A stretch of 64,000 bases of DNA from Streptomyces sp. NBC_01210 (lineage in GTDB: Bacteria; Actinomycetota; Actinomycetes; Streptomycetales; Streptomycetaceae), in contig NZ_CP108549.1 in assembly GCF_036010325.1 (NCBI RefSeq), positions 6,634,001-6,698,000 on the forward strand, read 5' to 3'. The notes under the pieces are model-generated. The model saw only the letters and a program-made list of their open reading frames with translations. It did not search any database and was not told the origin of the DNA. A program made the translations under genes and the position numbers. Shown here one piece after another: positions 40,446 to 49,582 of this stretch (within the stretch, counting starts at the first letter, position 1; every line of letters starts with the position of its first letter).

Positions 40446-42359
40446 ATGAGCAACCCCGTGCCGCCGCGTCAGACCCCGGACAAGCCGTGGCGCTCCGAGG
40501 GCGCGCCGCCGCCCTCTCCGCCCAGGAGGAAGATGCCCGGTGGCTGGGGCGGACTGATTCTCACCGCGCTCGCCGTCTATGTGATCGCCAACCTGCTGCT
40601 GTCCTTCTTCGGCAACGGCGGCGAGCCGACCATCCCGTACACGGAGTTCAGCAAGCAGGTCGCGGCCGGGAACGTCTCGAAGATCTACGCCAAGGGCGAC
40701 TCGATCCAGGGGCAGCTCAAGAAGGAGTCGCCGATTCCCGACGGCAAGGGTGAGTACACGAAGTTCAGAACCCAACGGCCGGCCTTCGCCGACGACAGGC
40801 TCTGGGAACAGCTGAGCGAGCACAAGGTCACCGTGACGGCGGAGCCGGTCCTCGTGCAGCGCAGCTTTCTGGCCAATCTGCTGTTCTCGCTCGTGCCGTT
40901 GGCGCTGCTGATCCTGCTGTGGGTGTTCACCGCACGTCGGATGGGTGCGGTGATGGGCGGCGGCGTGTTCGGACGCAGGGGCCCGCCCAAGCCGGTCGAG
41001 GCCGAGCCGGGCAAGCGCACGACCTTCGAGGACGTCGCCGGGATCGACGAGGTGAAGGGCGAGCTCAATGACGTCGTCGACTTTCTCAGGAACCCGGAGT
41101 CGTACCGGCGGATGGGCGCGAGGATGGCGGGCGGGGTGCTGCTGGCAGGGCCGCCGGGGACCGGTAAGTCGCTGCTCGCGCGTGCGGTGGCGGGCGAGGC
41201 CGGGGTGCCGTTCTTTTCGGCGTCGGCTTCGGAGTTCATCGAGATGATCGTCGGAGTCGGCGCGGGCCGGGTCCGCGAACTCTTCGCCGAGGCGCGCAAG
41301 GTGTCGCCCGCGATCATCTTCATCGACGAGATCGACACGATCGGGCGCGTACGCGGCGCCGGCGCGGGTCTGGGCGGGCACGACGAGCGGGAGCAGACGC
41401 TCAACCAGATCCTCACCGAGATGGACCGCTGCACCGGCTCCGAGGGCGTGGTCGTCATGGCCGCGACCAACCGGGCCGATATCCTCGACCCCGCCCTGAC
41501 CCGGCCCGGCCGCTTCGACCGGATCGTCCAGGTCTCGCCGCCCGACCGCGCCGACCGCGAGGCCATCCTCAAGATCCACACTCGGCGGACGCCACTGGCC
41601 AAGGACGTCGAGCTGGGCGAGCTCGCGGGTGCGACACCGGGGATGACGGGCGCGGATCTGGCCAATCTGGTCAACGAGGCGGCACTTCTCGCGGTCAAGC
41701 GCAAGCAGCCGGAGGTCACCCGGGCCGATTTCCGGGCCGCCCTGGAGAAGGTCCAGCTCGGCGCGGAGCGCCCACTGGTCATGCCGGAGGAGGACCGCCG
41801 GCGCACCGCCTACCACGAGAGCGGCCACGCGCTCCTCGGCATGCTCCAGCCGGGCGCGGATCCGGTCCGCAAGGTCACCATCGTGCCTCGCGGCCGGGCA
41901 CTGGGCGTCACGCTCTCCACCCCCGAGGCGGACCGGTACGCGTACACCGAGGAGTATCTGCGCGGCCGCATTGTGGGTGCGCTGGGCGGCATGGCGGCCG
42001 AGCATGTGGTCTTCGACGTGATCACGACGGGCTCGGAGAGCGACCTGGAGCAGGTCACCCAGTTGGCCCGGGGCATGGTCGGCCGCTGGGGCATGAGCGA
42101 GCGGGTGGGCAGAATGACCGCGATCCCGGCCGACGTCCAGCAGCCGTACGGACTGAGCGCGGCACCCGCCACGCTGGACGCGGTGGACCACGAGATGCGC
42201 CGCATCGTCGACGAGTGCTACGAGAGCGCGTGCCGCCAACTCCGCGAACACCGCGGCAAACTGGACGCGCTGGCAGGGGCGCTGCTGGAGAGCGAAACCC
42301 TGGACGAGGACGCCGCGTACCGCGCGGCGGGCATCCCGCGCGTCGACAAGGAGACGTAA
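40446..42359 (+). CDS. ftsH: FtsH-type ATP-dependent zinc metalloprotease
   Basis: Membrane-bound AAA+ protease, 637 aa. Two membrane segments (about 33-55 and 142-161) flank an extracytoplasmic domain; the AAA module has GPPGTGKS at 235-242, FIDEIDTIG and the second region of homology (ATNRADILDPALTRPGRFDR); the zinc site HESGH is at 457-461. It is somewhat divergent and lacks a long C-terminal tail, so it may be a second FtsH paralogue rather than the main one; the main ftsH of Streptomyces lies elsewhere. Confidence 0.92.
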   Translation: MSNPVPPRQTPDKPWRSEGAPPPSPPRRKMPGGWGGLILTALAVYVIANLLLSFFGNGGEPTIPYTEFSKQVAAGNVSKIYAKGDSIQGQLKKESPIPDGKGEYTKFRTQRPAFADDRLWEQLSEHKVTVTAEPVLVQRSFLANLLFSLVPLALLILLWVFTARRMGAVMGGGVFGRRGPPKPVEAEPGKRTTFEDVAGIDEVKGELNDVVDFLRNPESYRRMGARMAGGVLLAGPPGTGKSLLARAVAGEAGVPFFSASASEFIEMIVGVGAGRVRELFAEARKVSPAIIFIDEIDTIGRVRGAGAGLGGHDEREQTLNQILTEMDRCTGSEGVVVMAATNRADILDPALTRPGRFDRIVQVSPPDRADREAILKIHTRRTPLAKDVELGELAGATPGMTGADLANLVNEAALLAVKRKQPEVTRADFRAALEKVQLGAERPLVMPEEDRRRTAYHESGHALLGMLQPGADPVRKVTIVPRGRALGVTLSTPEADRYAYTEEYLRGRIVGALGGMAAEHVVFDVITTGSESDLEQVTQLARGMVGRWGMSERVGRMTAIPADVQQPYGLSAAPATLDAVDHEMRRIVDECYESACRQLREHRGKLDALAGALLESETLDEDAAYRAAGIPRVDKET

Positions 42360-42424
42360 CGCTTCGGGCGCGCTCCCCCCCCGGTCTCCTGCCACGCGCG
42401 GTGGGCGAGCACCCAGCCTCCACC

Positions 42425-43303
42425 TCACGGCGTACGTGCGATCAGATACCGGAACACATTCGGCATCCAGACCGTCCCGTCCCGCCTCCGGTACGGATGC
42501 AGCGCCTCCGTGATCTCTTTGTCCACCTGCGCCTGGTCCGTCGCCCGTACCGCCGCCGCATACAGCCCCGTCGACAGCAGCCCCCGCACCGCGCTCTCCA
42601 TGTCCGCATAGCCGAACGGGCAGGCCACCCGCCCTGAGCCGTCCGGCTTCAGGCCCGCCTGCGACGCGACGTCCTCCAGGTCGTCCCGCAGCGCCGGACG
42701 CCAGCCGCCGGCCGATCGCATACGGTCGGTCAGCCGGCCGGCCACCCGGAGCACTCCCGACGTGGCGCAGCGCTCCGGCGGGCCCCAGCCGGTGAGTACG
42801 ACCGCGCTGCCGTGCTCCGACCGCTCGACTGCCGCCTCCAGCGCCGGCCCGAGCCCCTCGGAGTCGCCCGCCGCACAGCCGATCGGCTGAAACGCCGTGA
42901 TCATGTTGTACAGCGGCAGGCGCACGTCGGCCGCTGCCGACGCGAGGTTGTCAAGCAGCTCGGCATCCCACGTCCGGCCGTCACCGTCCCGGGCCTCCCG
43001 GGCACCCTGAGCCTCCGGAGCCATCCGCTCCCGTGCCAGCGCGAGCCGCTCGCGGTCCGCGTCGACCCCGGTCACGCCCGCACCGCGCGACGCGGCGATC
43101 AGCAGGGCGAGGCCGGAGCCGCAGTCGAGGCCGAGCAGCCGCGTCCAGGAGCCGACCTCCAGGCGCTCGTACACCGCCTCGTAGAGCGGCACGAGCATCC
43201 GTTCCTGGATCTCGGCCCAGTCCCGAGCACGCGCACACGCCTCCGCCGGAGACGGAGCCGCCGATGCCGCGTGGGGTCGGTGCTGGACGAGCGTTGGTGT
43301 CAT
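42425..43303 (-). CDS. SAM-dependent methyltransferase
   Basis: A 292-aa class I methyltransferase. The SAM motif reads LLGLDCGSGLALLIAASRGA followed by VTGVDADRERLALARER; a LTGWGPPERCATSGVL segment fits motif IV/V. The substrate is unknown. The ATG at 43303 lacks a strong ribosome site, and the frame is open upstream toward proS. It is divergent from the ProRS gene and converges on the ftsH-type gene. It is not recognised as a named enzyme. Confidence 0.82.
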   Translation of the reverse strand: MTPTLVQHRPHAASAAPSPAEACARARDWAEIQERMLVPLYEAVYERLEVGSWTRLLGLDCGSGLALLIAASRGAGVTGVDADRERLALARERMAPEAQGAREARDGDGRTWDAELLDNLASAAADVRLPLYNMITAFQPIGCAAGDSEGLGPALEAAVERSEHGSAVVLTGWGPPERCATSGVLRVAGRLTDRMRSAGGWRPALRDDLEDVASQAGLKPDGSGRVACPFGYADMESAVRGLLSTGLYAAAVRATDQAQVDKEITEALHPYRRRDGTVWMPNVFRYLIARTP

Positions 43304-43512
43304 CGAAGCGCCCCAATCCGCCAAGAGGTCAGCCGAGCCCTGAAGGACAGCCCCCCGTGTGCGTACGCCTGCGCTCCCCCCGTATGCCAGAGAACTGCGC
43401 ATGCGTCTCCAAGTCCAGGGGGCGTATGGCAATGCTTGTGTGCCCCGCGCGTGCGCCCCCGGGTAGCTGGCCGATTCACGTCTCGCACCCGTGTCGCCGT
43501 ACGATGCGCGCC

Positions 43513-44925
43513 ATGGCAAAGGCACCCGTTCTCACGCCCCAGGCGGAAGATTTCCCACGCTGGTACCAGGACCTGATCAACAAGGCCGAACTGGCGGACA
43601 ACGGCCCGGTGCGCGGCACCATGGTCATCCGACCGTACGGATACGGCCTGTGGGAGCGGATGCAGCAGGAGATGGACGCCCGCATCAAGGACGCGGGTGC
43701 CCAGAACGCCTACTTCCCGCTCTTCATCCCTCAGTCTTACCTGACAAGGGAAGCTGAGCATGTCGAGGGCTTCGCGCCCGAGCTCGCGGTCGTCACGCAC
43801 GGTGGCGGAAAGGAGCTCGACGAGCCCGTCGTCGTGCGCCCCACCTCCGAGACGATCATCAACGAGTACTTCTCGAAGTGGATCCAGAGCTACCGCGATC
43901 TCCCGCTGCTGATCAACCAGTGGGCCAATGTGGTCCGTTGGGAGATGCGCCCGCGCGTCTTCCTCCGTACGACGGAGTTCCTCTGGCAGGAGGGCCACAC
44001 CGCCCACGCCACCTACGAGGACGCCCGCGACTTTGCCGCATACATCCACCGGGAGGTGTACGCGGACTTCATGATCAACGTCCTCGGCATCGATGTGGTG
44101 CTCGGCCGCAAGACGCCCAAGGAGCGCTTCGCCGGAGCCATCAACACCCTCACGCTCGAAGGCATGATGGGCGACGGCAAGGCCCTGCAGATGGGTACGA
44201 GCCACGAGCTCGGCACCAACTTCTCCAAGGCGTTCAACACCACGTATCTGTCGAAGGACGGCAAGCAGGAGCTGGCCTGGCAGACCTCCTGGGGCACTTC
44301 CACCCGGATGGTCGGCGGCCTGATCATGTCGCACGGCGACGACAACGGACTGCGCGTCCCGCCGCGTCTGGCGGCCGTACAGGTCGTCGTCATGGCCATC
44401 AAGGGCGACGAAGCGGTCGCCAAGGTCCGCGAGATCGGCGATCGGCTGAAGGCCGCGGGCCTGCGCGTCCAGGTCGACGACCGCACCGACACGCCCTTCG
44501 GCCGCCGCGCGGTCGACTGGGAGCTCAAGGGCGTTCCGGTGCGGATCGAGATCGGCCCGCGCGATCTGGAGGCGGGCACCGCGATGCTGGCCCGTCGCAT
44601 TCCGGGCGGCAAGGAGCCGGTACGGATCGAGGCACTGGCCGAGTTGCTGCCGAGGGTTCTCGAGGAGGACCAGGCGCAGTTGCTGAAGGAATCGCGGGAC
44701 CGTCGCGAGTCTCGTACGACTGATGTGACAACGATCGAGGAGGCCGCCGAGGCCGCGGTCGCCGGCGGCTGGGCCCGTATCCCGTGGTCGACGCTGGGCC
44801 ACGAGGGCGAGGCCGAGCTCGCCGAGCAGGCCGTGTCCGTACGATGTCTGGTCGCCGAGGACGGGTCGGTGCCCGACGCCGACGACGCCCCGGGTACTGT
44901 CGCGATCGTGGCCCGCGCCTACTGA
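43513..44925 (+). CDS. proS: proline--tRNA ligase, eukaryote/archaeon-like type
   Basis: Class II aminoacyl-tRNA synthetase of the short type-3 ProRS family (470 aa), distinct from the roughly 570-aa bacterial type with its editing insert. Motif 2 reads RWEMRPRVFLRTTEFLWQEG; motif 3 is HGDDNGLRVPPRLA; the proline-site segments RPTSETIINEYFSKW and TSHELGTNFSKAF are present. The C-terminus ends in Tyr as in Thermus-like enzymes, but the C-terminal domain has only one cysteine. No T-box is visible upstream. Streptomycetes commonly carry two ProRS genes; I cannot see the other here. Confidence 0.92.
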   Translation: MAKAPVLTPQAEDFPRWYQDLINKAELADNGPVRGTMVIRPYGYGLWERMQQEMDARIKDAGAQNAYFPLFIPQSYLTREAEHVEGFAPELAVVTHGGGKELDEPVVVRPTSETIINEYFSKWIQSYRDLPLLINQWANVVRWEMRPRVFLRTTEFLWQEGHTAHATYEDARDFAAYIHREVYADFMINVLGIDVVLGRKTPKERFAGAINTLTLEGMMGDGKALQMGTSHELGTNFSKAFNTTYLSKDGKQELAWQTSWGTSTRMVGGLIMSHGDDNGLRVPPRLAAVQVVVMAIKGDEAVAKVREIGDRLKAAGLRVQVDDRTDTPFGRRAVDWELKGVPVRIEIGPRDLEAGTAMLARRIPGGKEPVRIEALAELLPRVLEEDQAQLLKESRDRRESRTTDVTTIEEAAEAAVAGGWARIPWSTLGHEGEAELAEQAVSVRCLVAEDGSVPDADDAPGTVAIVARAY

Positions 44926-44951
44926 CGCGCACGCGCCCCGCAGAGCAACTG

Positions 44952-44990
44952 ACGCCCCGGCGCGCGGACTTCGTCTACGCGCTGGGGCGT
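44952..44990 (+). terminator. hairpin after proS
   Basis: ACGCCCC-G-GCGCG (44952-44964) pairs with CGCGC-T-GGGGCGT (44978-44990), one G-T wobble, 13-nt loop. Confidence 0.65.
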
Positions 44991-45151
44991 ACGCGCCGCT
45001 ACGTACCACCTTGATGCGAGCTGCGAAGCTTCTCCGCAGATCAGCGCACCCGCCCTCGTCAGGGCGCATCAATGGCAACTGACGGGTACGTGCAAATTAT
45101 TTGGGATGCCCCGGAATGGAACCCGCGAGCGTTCCGGCTCGTTATCACGAC

Positions 45152-45745
45152 GTGAGCACGACACCACCTGTTCTCGCCGCAGAGCTGGCACAGGCGTGGG
45201 CCGATATTCAGCGGCACCACCCCGAGCTGCCGGATCTTGCCGCGCCCGAGTCCCTGATCGGAGAGTCCTCGTCCGCCTGCGGCGCCGAGCTCTCCTTCGA
45301 GCGACTGCTTCACGAGGCAGTCCACGGCATCGCCGCCGCCAGAGGTGTCCGCGACACCTCACGCGCCGGCCGCTACCACAACCGCCGATTCCTGGCGATC
45401 GCCGAGGAGATGGGCCTGGACCATGTTGATGAGCCGCATCCCAGCAGCGGTTTCTCGCTGGTCGCGCTCAATCCCGAGGCGAAGCGGCGGTACCGCCCCA
45501 CCATCGAGAGACTTCAGCGCGCCCTCAAGGCGCACACGGTGGCCACGGCCGCCGACACCAAGCGCAGCTTCCGCGGGCCCGCTGCCCGCCACGGCTCCTC
45601 CGGCGGCGGGGTGCGCGTCAAGGCTGTCTGCGACTGCGGCCGCAATGTCCGGGTCGTACCCTCGGTCCTCGCCCAGGCGCCGATCGTCTGCGGAGGCTGC
45701 GGCAAGCCCTTCCGTATCCCGGAGGTAGTGGGCGCGGCGAGCTGA
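45152..45745 (+). CDS. SprT-like zinc-binding domain protein
   Basis: A 197-aa protein of a conserved Streptomyces group located before rpsP. It contains HEAVHGIAAARGVRD, an HExxH zinc-protease-like motif, and a C-terminal zinc ribbon (CDCG and CGGCGKPFRIPE), as in SprT-like proteins. No signal peptide. The start is uncertain: GTG at 45152 is preferred because third-position GC drops upstream of it, but an ATG at 45116 in the same frame gives 209 aa. Neither has a good ribosome site. Metalloprotease activity is inferred from the motif only. Confidence 0.8.
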   Translation: MSTTPPVLAAELAQAWADIQRHHPELPDLAAPESLIGESSSACGAELSFERLLHEAVHGIAAARGVRDTSRAGRYHNRRFLAIAEEMGLDHVDEPHPSSGFSLVALNPEAKRRYRPTIERLQRALKAHTVATAADTKRSFRGPAARHGSSGGGVRVKAVCDCGRNVRVVPSVLAQAPIVCGGCGKPFRIPEVVGAAS

Positions 45746-45965
45746 CCGCGTCCGCCGGCCGGGATCGCGCCGCTGACGGGGGCGGTGCGACGCAGGCCGG
45801 GCGAGAGCGCACCGCAGGTGTGTGGCACAATGGCTAGCTGTACTCGACAGCCGCACAGGAACCCTCTCGCCTCCGGCTGACGCGTCCATCGGGCACCCGA
45901 GTACCGCAACCCCACGTGGCATCTCGTTGTGCCCAACCACGTCAAGACCAGGAGACACCACTCCA

Positions 45966-46403
45966 GTGGCAGTCAAGATCAAGCTGAAGCGTCTGGGCAA
46001 GATCCGTTCGCCTCACTACCGCATCGTCGTCGCCGACTCCCGTACCCGCCGTGACGGCCGGGCCATCGAGGAGATCGGTCTGTACCACCCGGTGCAGAAC
46101 CCCTCGCGCATCGAGGTCAACTCGGAGCGTGCGCAGTACTGGCTGTCCGTCGGCGCCCAGCCGACCGAGCCGGTCCTCGCGATCCTGAAGCTCACCGGTG
46201 ACTGGCAGAAGCACAAGGGCCTGCCGGCCCCGGCGCCGCTGCTGGTCGCGGAGCCGAAGGACAAGCGCGCCGCGTTCGAGGCCTTCAGCAAGGCCCTCGA
46301 GGGCGACGAGCCGAAGGGTGAGGCGATCACCCCGAAGGCGAAGAAGGCTGACAAGAAGGCAGACGCGGCCGAGGCTGCGTCCACCGAGTCGACCGAGGCC
46401 TGA
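45966..46403 (+). CDS. rpsP: 30S ribosomal protein S16
   Basis: Small-subunit protein, 145 aa; residues 1 to about 85 are the S16 core ([20 protein letters not shown]), followed by an actinobacterial Lys/Ala/Glu-rich extension. GTG start with AGGAG upstream at a longish spacing. First gene of rpsP-khpA-rimM-trmD-rplS. A CACAAT (45826-45831) may be the -10 of the operon promoter. Confidence 0.96.
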   Translation: MAVKIKLKRLGKIRSPHYRIVVADSRTRRDGRAIEEIGLYHPVQNPSRIEVNSERAQYWLSVGAQPTEPVLAILKLTGDWQKHKGLPAPAPLLVAEPKDKRAAFEAFSKALEGDEPKGEAITPKAKKADKKADAAEAASTESTEA

Positions 46404-46405
46404 GC

Positions 46406-46645
46406 ATGCTCGAGGAGGCTCTCGAGCACCTCGTGAAGGGCATCGTCGACAACCCGGACGATGTGCAAGTGGCCTCGCGCAATCTGCGCCGTGGTCGCGT
46501 GCTCGAGGTCCGGGTACACCCCGACGATCTCGGTAAGGTGATCGGCCGTAACGGCCGCACCGCACGCGCCCTGCGCACCGTCGTGGGCGCCATCGGCGGC
46601 CGTGGCATCCGCGTCGACCTTGTCGACGTGGACCAGGTTCGCTGA
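46406..46645 (+). CDS. khpA: KH-domain RNA-binding protein KhpA
   Basis: A 79-aa single KH domain protein with the GXXG loop in DDLGKVIGRNGRTARALRTV. KhpA proteins bind RNA, often with KhpB/Jag, and affect cell growth and division in Gram-positive bacteria. It starts 2 nt after rpsP, the usual actinobacterial and Firmicute context. Confidence 0.93.
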   Translation: MLEEALEHLVKGIVDNPDDVQVASRNLRRGRVLEVRVHPDDLGKVIGRNGRTARALRTVVGAIGGRGIRVDLVDVDQVR

Positions 46646-46660
46646 CATACGCAACACCGG

Positions 46661-46699
46661 CACGGGCCGGGGAGGGCCTTCGGTCCTTCCCGGCTCGTG
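46661..46699 (+). terminator. hairpin between khpA and rimM
   Basis: An 18-bp stem with three G-T pairs (46661-46678 with 46682-46699) and a tiny loop, within the ribosomal operon. It may attenuate or process the transcript rather than end it. Confidence 0.6.
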
Positions 46700-46727
46700 G
46701 CTGTTTGCGCGCCCGTGGCTGTTTGCG
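46696..46727 (+). repeat. 14-bp direct repeat upstream of rimM
   Basis: CGTGGCTGTTTGCG occurs at 46696-46709 and 46714-46727, 4 bp apart, right after the hairpin. Confidence 0.75.
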
Positions 46728-46822
46728 ACCATGAGCCCACGACCGCAATCATCAATCGAGGAACCACGACGGTGGGAACCCGGTCCGCGAGAGCGGCGGC
46801 GGTTCAGCCGCAAAGGAGTGCA

Positions 46823-47380
46823 GTGCAGCTGGTAGTCGCGCGGATCGGCCGCGCCCACGGGATCAAGGGCGAGGTCACCGTCGAGGTGCGTACGGACGAG
46901 CCGGAGCTGCGGCTCGGGCCCGGAGCCGTACTGGCCACCGACCCGGCCTCCGCCGGACCGCTGACCATCGAGACCGGCCGGGTGCACAGCGGCCGGCTGC
47001 TGTTGCGCTTCGAGGGCGTACGGGACCGCAATGCCGCCGAAGCCCTGCGCAACACCCTGCTCATCGCCGAGGTGGACCCCGAGGAGCTCCCGGAGGACCC
47101 CGAGGAGTTCTACGACCACCAACTGATGGACCTCGACGTGGTCCTCGTGGACGGCACTGAAATCGGCCGGATCACCGAGATCAGCCATCTGCCCTCGCAG
47201 GACCTGTTCATCGTCGAACGGCCGGACGGCAGCGAGCTGATGATCCCCTTCGTCGAGGCGATCGTGACCGAGATCGACCTCGAGAAGCAGCGCGCCGTCA
47301 TCAGCCCGCCGCCGGGGCTGATCGACGAGAGCGAGGCCGAGATCGCTTCGTCGAGGGACGCGTCGGAGGACGACGCCTGA
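46823..47380 (+). CDS. rimM: ribosome maturation factor RimM
   Basis: Needed for 30S maturation; binds S19. The 185-aa protein has the N-terminal RimM domain ([20 protein letters not shown]) and a C-terminal PRC barrel ([34 protein letters not shown]). The frame is open upstream to 46697, but GTG at 46823, with AAAGGAG just before it, gives the family start. Its stop overlaps the trmD start. Confidence 0.95.
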   Translation: MQLVVARIGRAHGIKGEVTVEVRTDEPELRLGPGAVLATDPASAGPLTIETGRVHSGRLLLRFEGVRDRNAAEALRNTLLIAEVDPEELPEDPEEFYDHQLMDLDVVLVDGTEIGRITEISHLPSQDLFIVERPDGSELMIPFVEAIVTEIDLEKQRAVISPPPGLIDESEAEIASSRDASEDDA

Positions 47381-48201
47381 TGCGGCTCGACGTCGTCACG
47401 ATCTTCCCCGAGTACCTGGAACCGCTGAACGTCTCGCTTGTCGGCAAAGCACGCGCGCGTGGGCAGCTTGATGTCCATGTGCACGATCTGCGGGAGTGGA
47501 CGTACGACCGGCACAACACCGTCGACGACACCCCCTACGGCGGCGGTCCCGGCATGGTGATGAAGACCGAGCCCTGGGGCGACTCCCTCGACGAGGTGCT
47601 GGCGAGCGGCTACGAGGCCGGCGCGCACGGCCCCGTCCTGGTCGTCCCCACCCCCAGCGGCCGCCCCTTCACCCAGGAGCTCGCCGTCGAGCTCTCCGAG
47701 CGGCCATGGCTGATTTTCACCCCCGCCCGCTACGAAGGCATCGACCGCCGGGTCATGGACGAGTACGCGACCCGGATGCCGGTCCACGAGGTGTCCATCG
47801 GCGACTACGTCCTGGCCGGCGGCGAGGCGGCCGTACTGGTGATCACGGAGGCAGTGGCCCGGCTGCTGCCCGGTGTCCTCGGCAACGCCGAGTCGCACCG
47901 GGACGACTCCTTCGCACCCGGCGCGATGGCCAATCTGCTGGAGGGACCCGTCTATACCAAGCCGCCCGAGTGGCGCGGGCGCGCGATTCCGGACGTGCTG
48001 GTCAGCGGGCACCACGGCAAGATCGCGCGGTGGCGGCGGGACGAGGCGTTCCGTCGCACAGCCCTCAACAGGCCCGATCTGATCGAGCGTTGCGACCCGG
48101 CTGCCTTCGACAAGAAGGACCGGGAGATCCTCTCCATCCTGGGCTGGTCACCGGAGCCCGGCGGCCGATTTTGGCGCAGGCCCGAGGCCGTGGAAGAATA
48201 G
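47380..48201 (+). CDS. trmD: tRNA (guanine(37)-N(1))-methyltransferase
   Basis: SPOUT-class enzyme methylating G37 of tRNA to prevent frameshifting. The 273-aa protein opens [16 protein letters not shown] and has the trefoil-knot SAM site EVSIGDYVLAGGEAAVLV with PARYEGIDRRV before it. ATG overlaps the rimM stop by one base. rplS follows after about 130 nt. Confidence 0.97.
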   Translation: MRLDVVTIFPEYLEPLNVSLVGKARARGQLDVHVHDLREWTYDRHNTVDDTPYGGGPGMVMKTEPWGDSLDEVLASGYEAGAHGPVLVVPTPSGRPFTQELAVELSERPWLIFTPARYEGIDRRVMDEYATRMPVHEVSIGDYVLAGGEAAVLVITEAVARLLPGVLGNAESHRDDSFAPGAMANLLEGPVYTKPPEWRGRAIPDVLVSGHHGKIARWRRDEAFRRTALNRPDLIERCDPAAFDKKDREILSILGWSPEPGGRFWRRPEAVEE

Positions 48202-48332
48202 GCCGCTGCTGTACGTCCAGTCGGCGCCCCTGCCACAGGGGGAACGACGCCCGCTCGACGCGAACAGCACCCTGACTCTCATCTCGATCATTCCGCTGAT
48301 GACCTGTGGCATCGGCGAGGAAGCAGACCAAC

Positions 48333-48683
48333 ATGGCTCACCTGCTCGACAACGTCAACGCGGCTTCGCTGCGCAGCGACGTCCCCGCCTTCCGTCCCGG
48401 CGACACCGTGAACGTCCACGTGCGCGTCATCGAGGGCAACCGCTCGCGTATCCAGCAGTTCAAGGGCGTTGTCATCCGCCGCCAGGGCTCGGGCGTCAGC
48501 GAGACCTTCACGGTCCGCAAGGTCTCCTTCTCCGTCGGCGTCGAGCGCACCTTCCCGGTGCACAGCCCGATCTTCGAGAAGATCGAGCTCGTCACCCGCG
48601 GTGACGTCCGTCGCGCCAAGCTCTACTACCTGCGCGAACTGCGCGGCAAGGCTGCCAAGATCAAGGAGAAGCGCGACAACTGA
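48333..48683 (+). CDS. rplS: 50S ribosomal protein L19
   Basis: Large-subunit protein at the subunit interface, 116 aa. Contains [20 protein letters not shown] and [17 protein letters not shown], both signature regions. The ATG at 48333 is preceded by GAGGAAG. It precedes the signal peptidase cluster, as in S. lividans and S. coelicolor. Confidence 0.97.
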   Translation: MAHLLDNVNAASLRSDVPAFRPGDTVNVHVRVIEGNRSRIQQFKGVVIRRQGSGVSETFTVRKVSFSVGVERTFPVHSPIFEKIELVTRGDVRRAKLYYLRELRGKAAKIKEKRDN

Positions 48684-48754
48684 GCTCCGGCTCACACTTC
48701 GCGCTCAGCTTGGGAGCAACCCAGTCACAGGGCGGCCGGATAGGCTCTGGGCCG

Positions 48755-49582
48755 ATGGACACCGAAGCGAAGCACACGGAGCGCGACCGCTCTTCCGCCC
48801 CCGAAGCCGGGGGAGAGGGAGAGGGGTCGCGCTTCGCGCGTTCCGCGGATCCCTCCGGGCGGCGTTCCTCGCGGCCGTCCGGAGGGCTGGGTAAACGTCT
48901 CTCCGGGCTGTCCTGGCGTACGGCGGGGCTACTCGGCGTCGCCTGCACGGTGCTCGTGCTGCTGTTCAGTCATTTCGTGCTGCAGCCCTTCCAGATCCCC
49001 AGCCGCTCCATGGAGCCCACCCTGCAAGTCGGTGACCGGGTGCTGGTGAACAAGCTGGCGTACCGTTTTGGTTCCCAGCCCGAGCGGGGAGACGTCGTCG
49101 TCTTCGACGGCACGGGATCCTTCGTACAAGAGGGCGTGAAGGAAAATCCGGTCAGCACGCTGACGCGCGGGGCGCTCGCGGCGCTGGGGCTGGCCGAGCC
49201 GGCCGAGACCGACTTCGTGAAGCGCGTCGTGGGTGTGGGTGGTGACCGTGTGGTCTGCTGCGACAAAGGGGGCAGGGTCGAGGTGAACGGCGTACCGGTC
49301 GACGAGAGATATCTGCACCCCGATGACGTGCCTTCGGAGGTCCCCTTCGACATCGTCGTCCCCGAGGGCACACTGTGGGTCATGGGAGACCACCGGAGCA
49401 ACTCCCGCGACTCCCGCGACCATCTCGGCGAGCCGGGCGGTGGCATGGTGCCCGTCGACAAGGTGATCGGGCGGGCGGACTGGATCGGCTGGCCGGTCGG
49501 CCGCTGGACCTCGCTGGAGCCGGCCGGGGCCTTCTCCCGCGTACCGGATCCGGGTCGAATGCCGGGCGGAGCCCATGGGTAG
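48755..49582 (+). CDS. sipW: type I signal peptidase (first of four)
   Basis: Removes signal peptides on the outer face of the membrane. The 275-aa protein has a charged, disordered N-terminus, one membrane anchor at about residues 55-75, catalytic Ser85 in PSRSMEPTL and catalytic Lys156 in KRVVGVGGD; box E is WVMGDHRSNSRDSR. No C-terminal membrane helix. By position (after rplS) it corresponds to sipW of the S. lividans sipWXYZ cluster. It overlaps the next gene by 8 nt. Confidence 0.9.
   Translation: MDTEAKHTERDRSSAPEAGGEGEGSRFARSADPSGRRSSRPSGGLGKRLSGLSWRTAGLLGVACTVLVLLFSHFVLQPFQIPSRSMEPTLQVGDRVLVNKLAYRFGSQPERGDVVVFDGTGSFVQEGVKENPVSTLTRGALAALGLAEPAETDFVKRVVGVGGDRVVCCDKGGRVEVNGVPVDERYLHPDDVPSEVPFDIVVPEGTLWVMGDHRSNSRDSRDHLGEPGGGMVPVDKVIGRADWIGWPVGRWTSLEPAGAFSRVPDPGRMPGGAHG

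Noticed and set aside
43304..43512. T-box leader for proS
   Set aside because: No T-box sequence, specifier loop or antiterminator is visible, and only about 210 bp separate the divergent genes.
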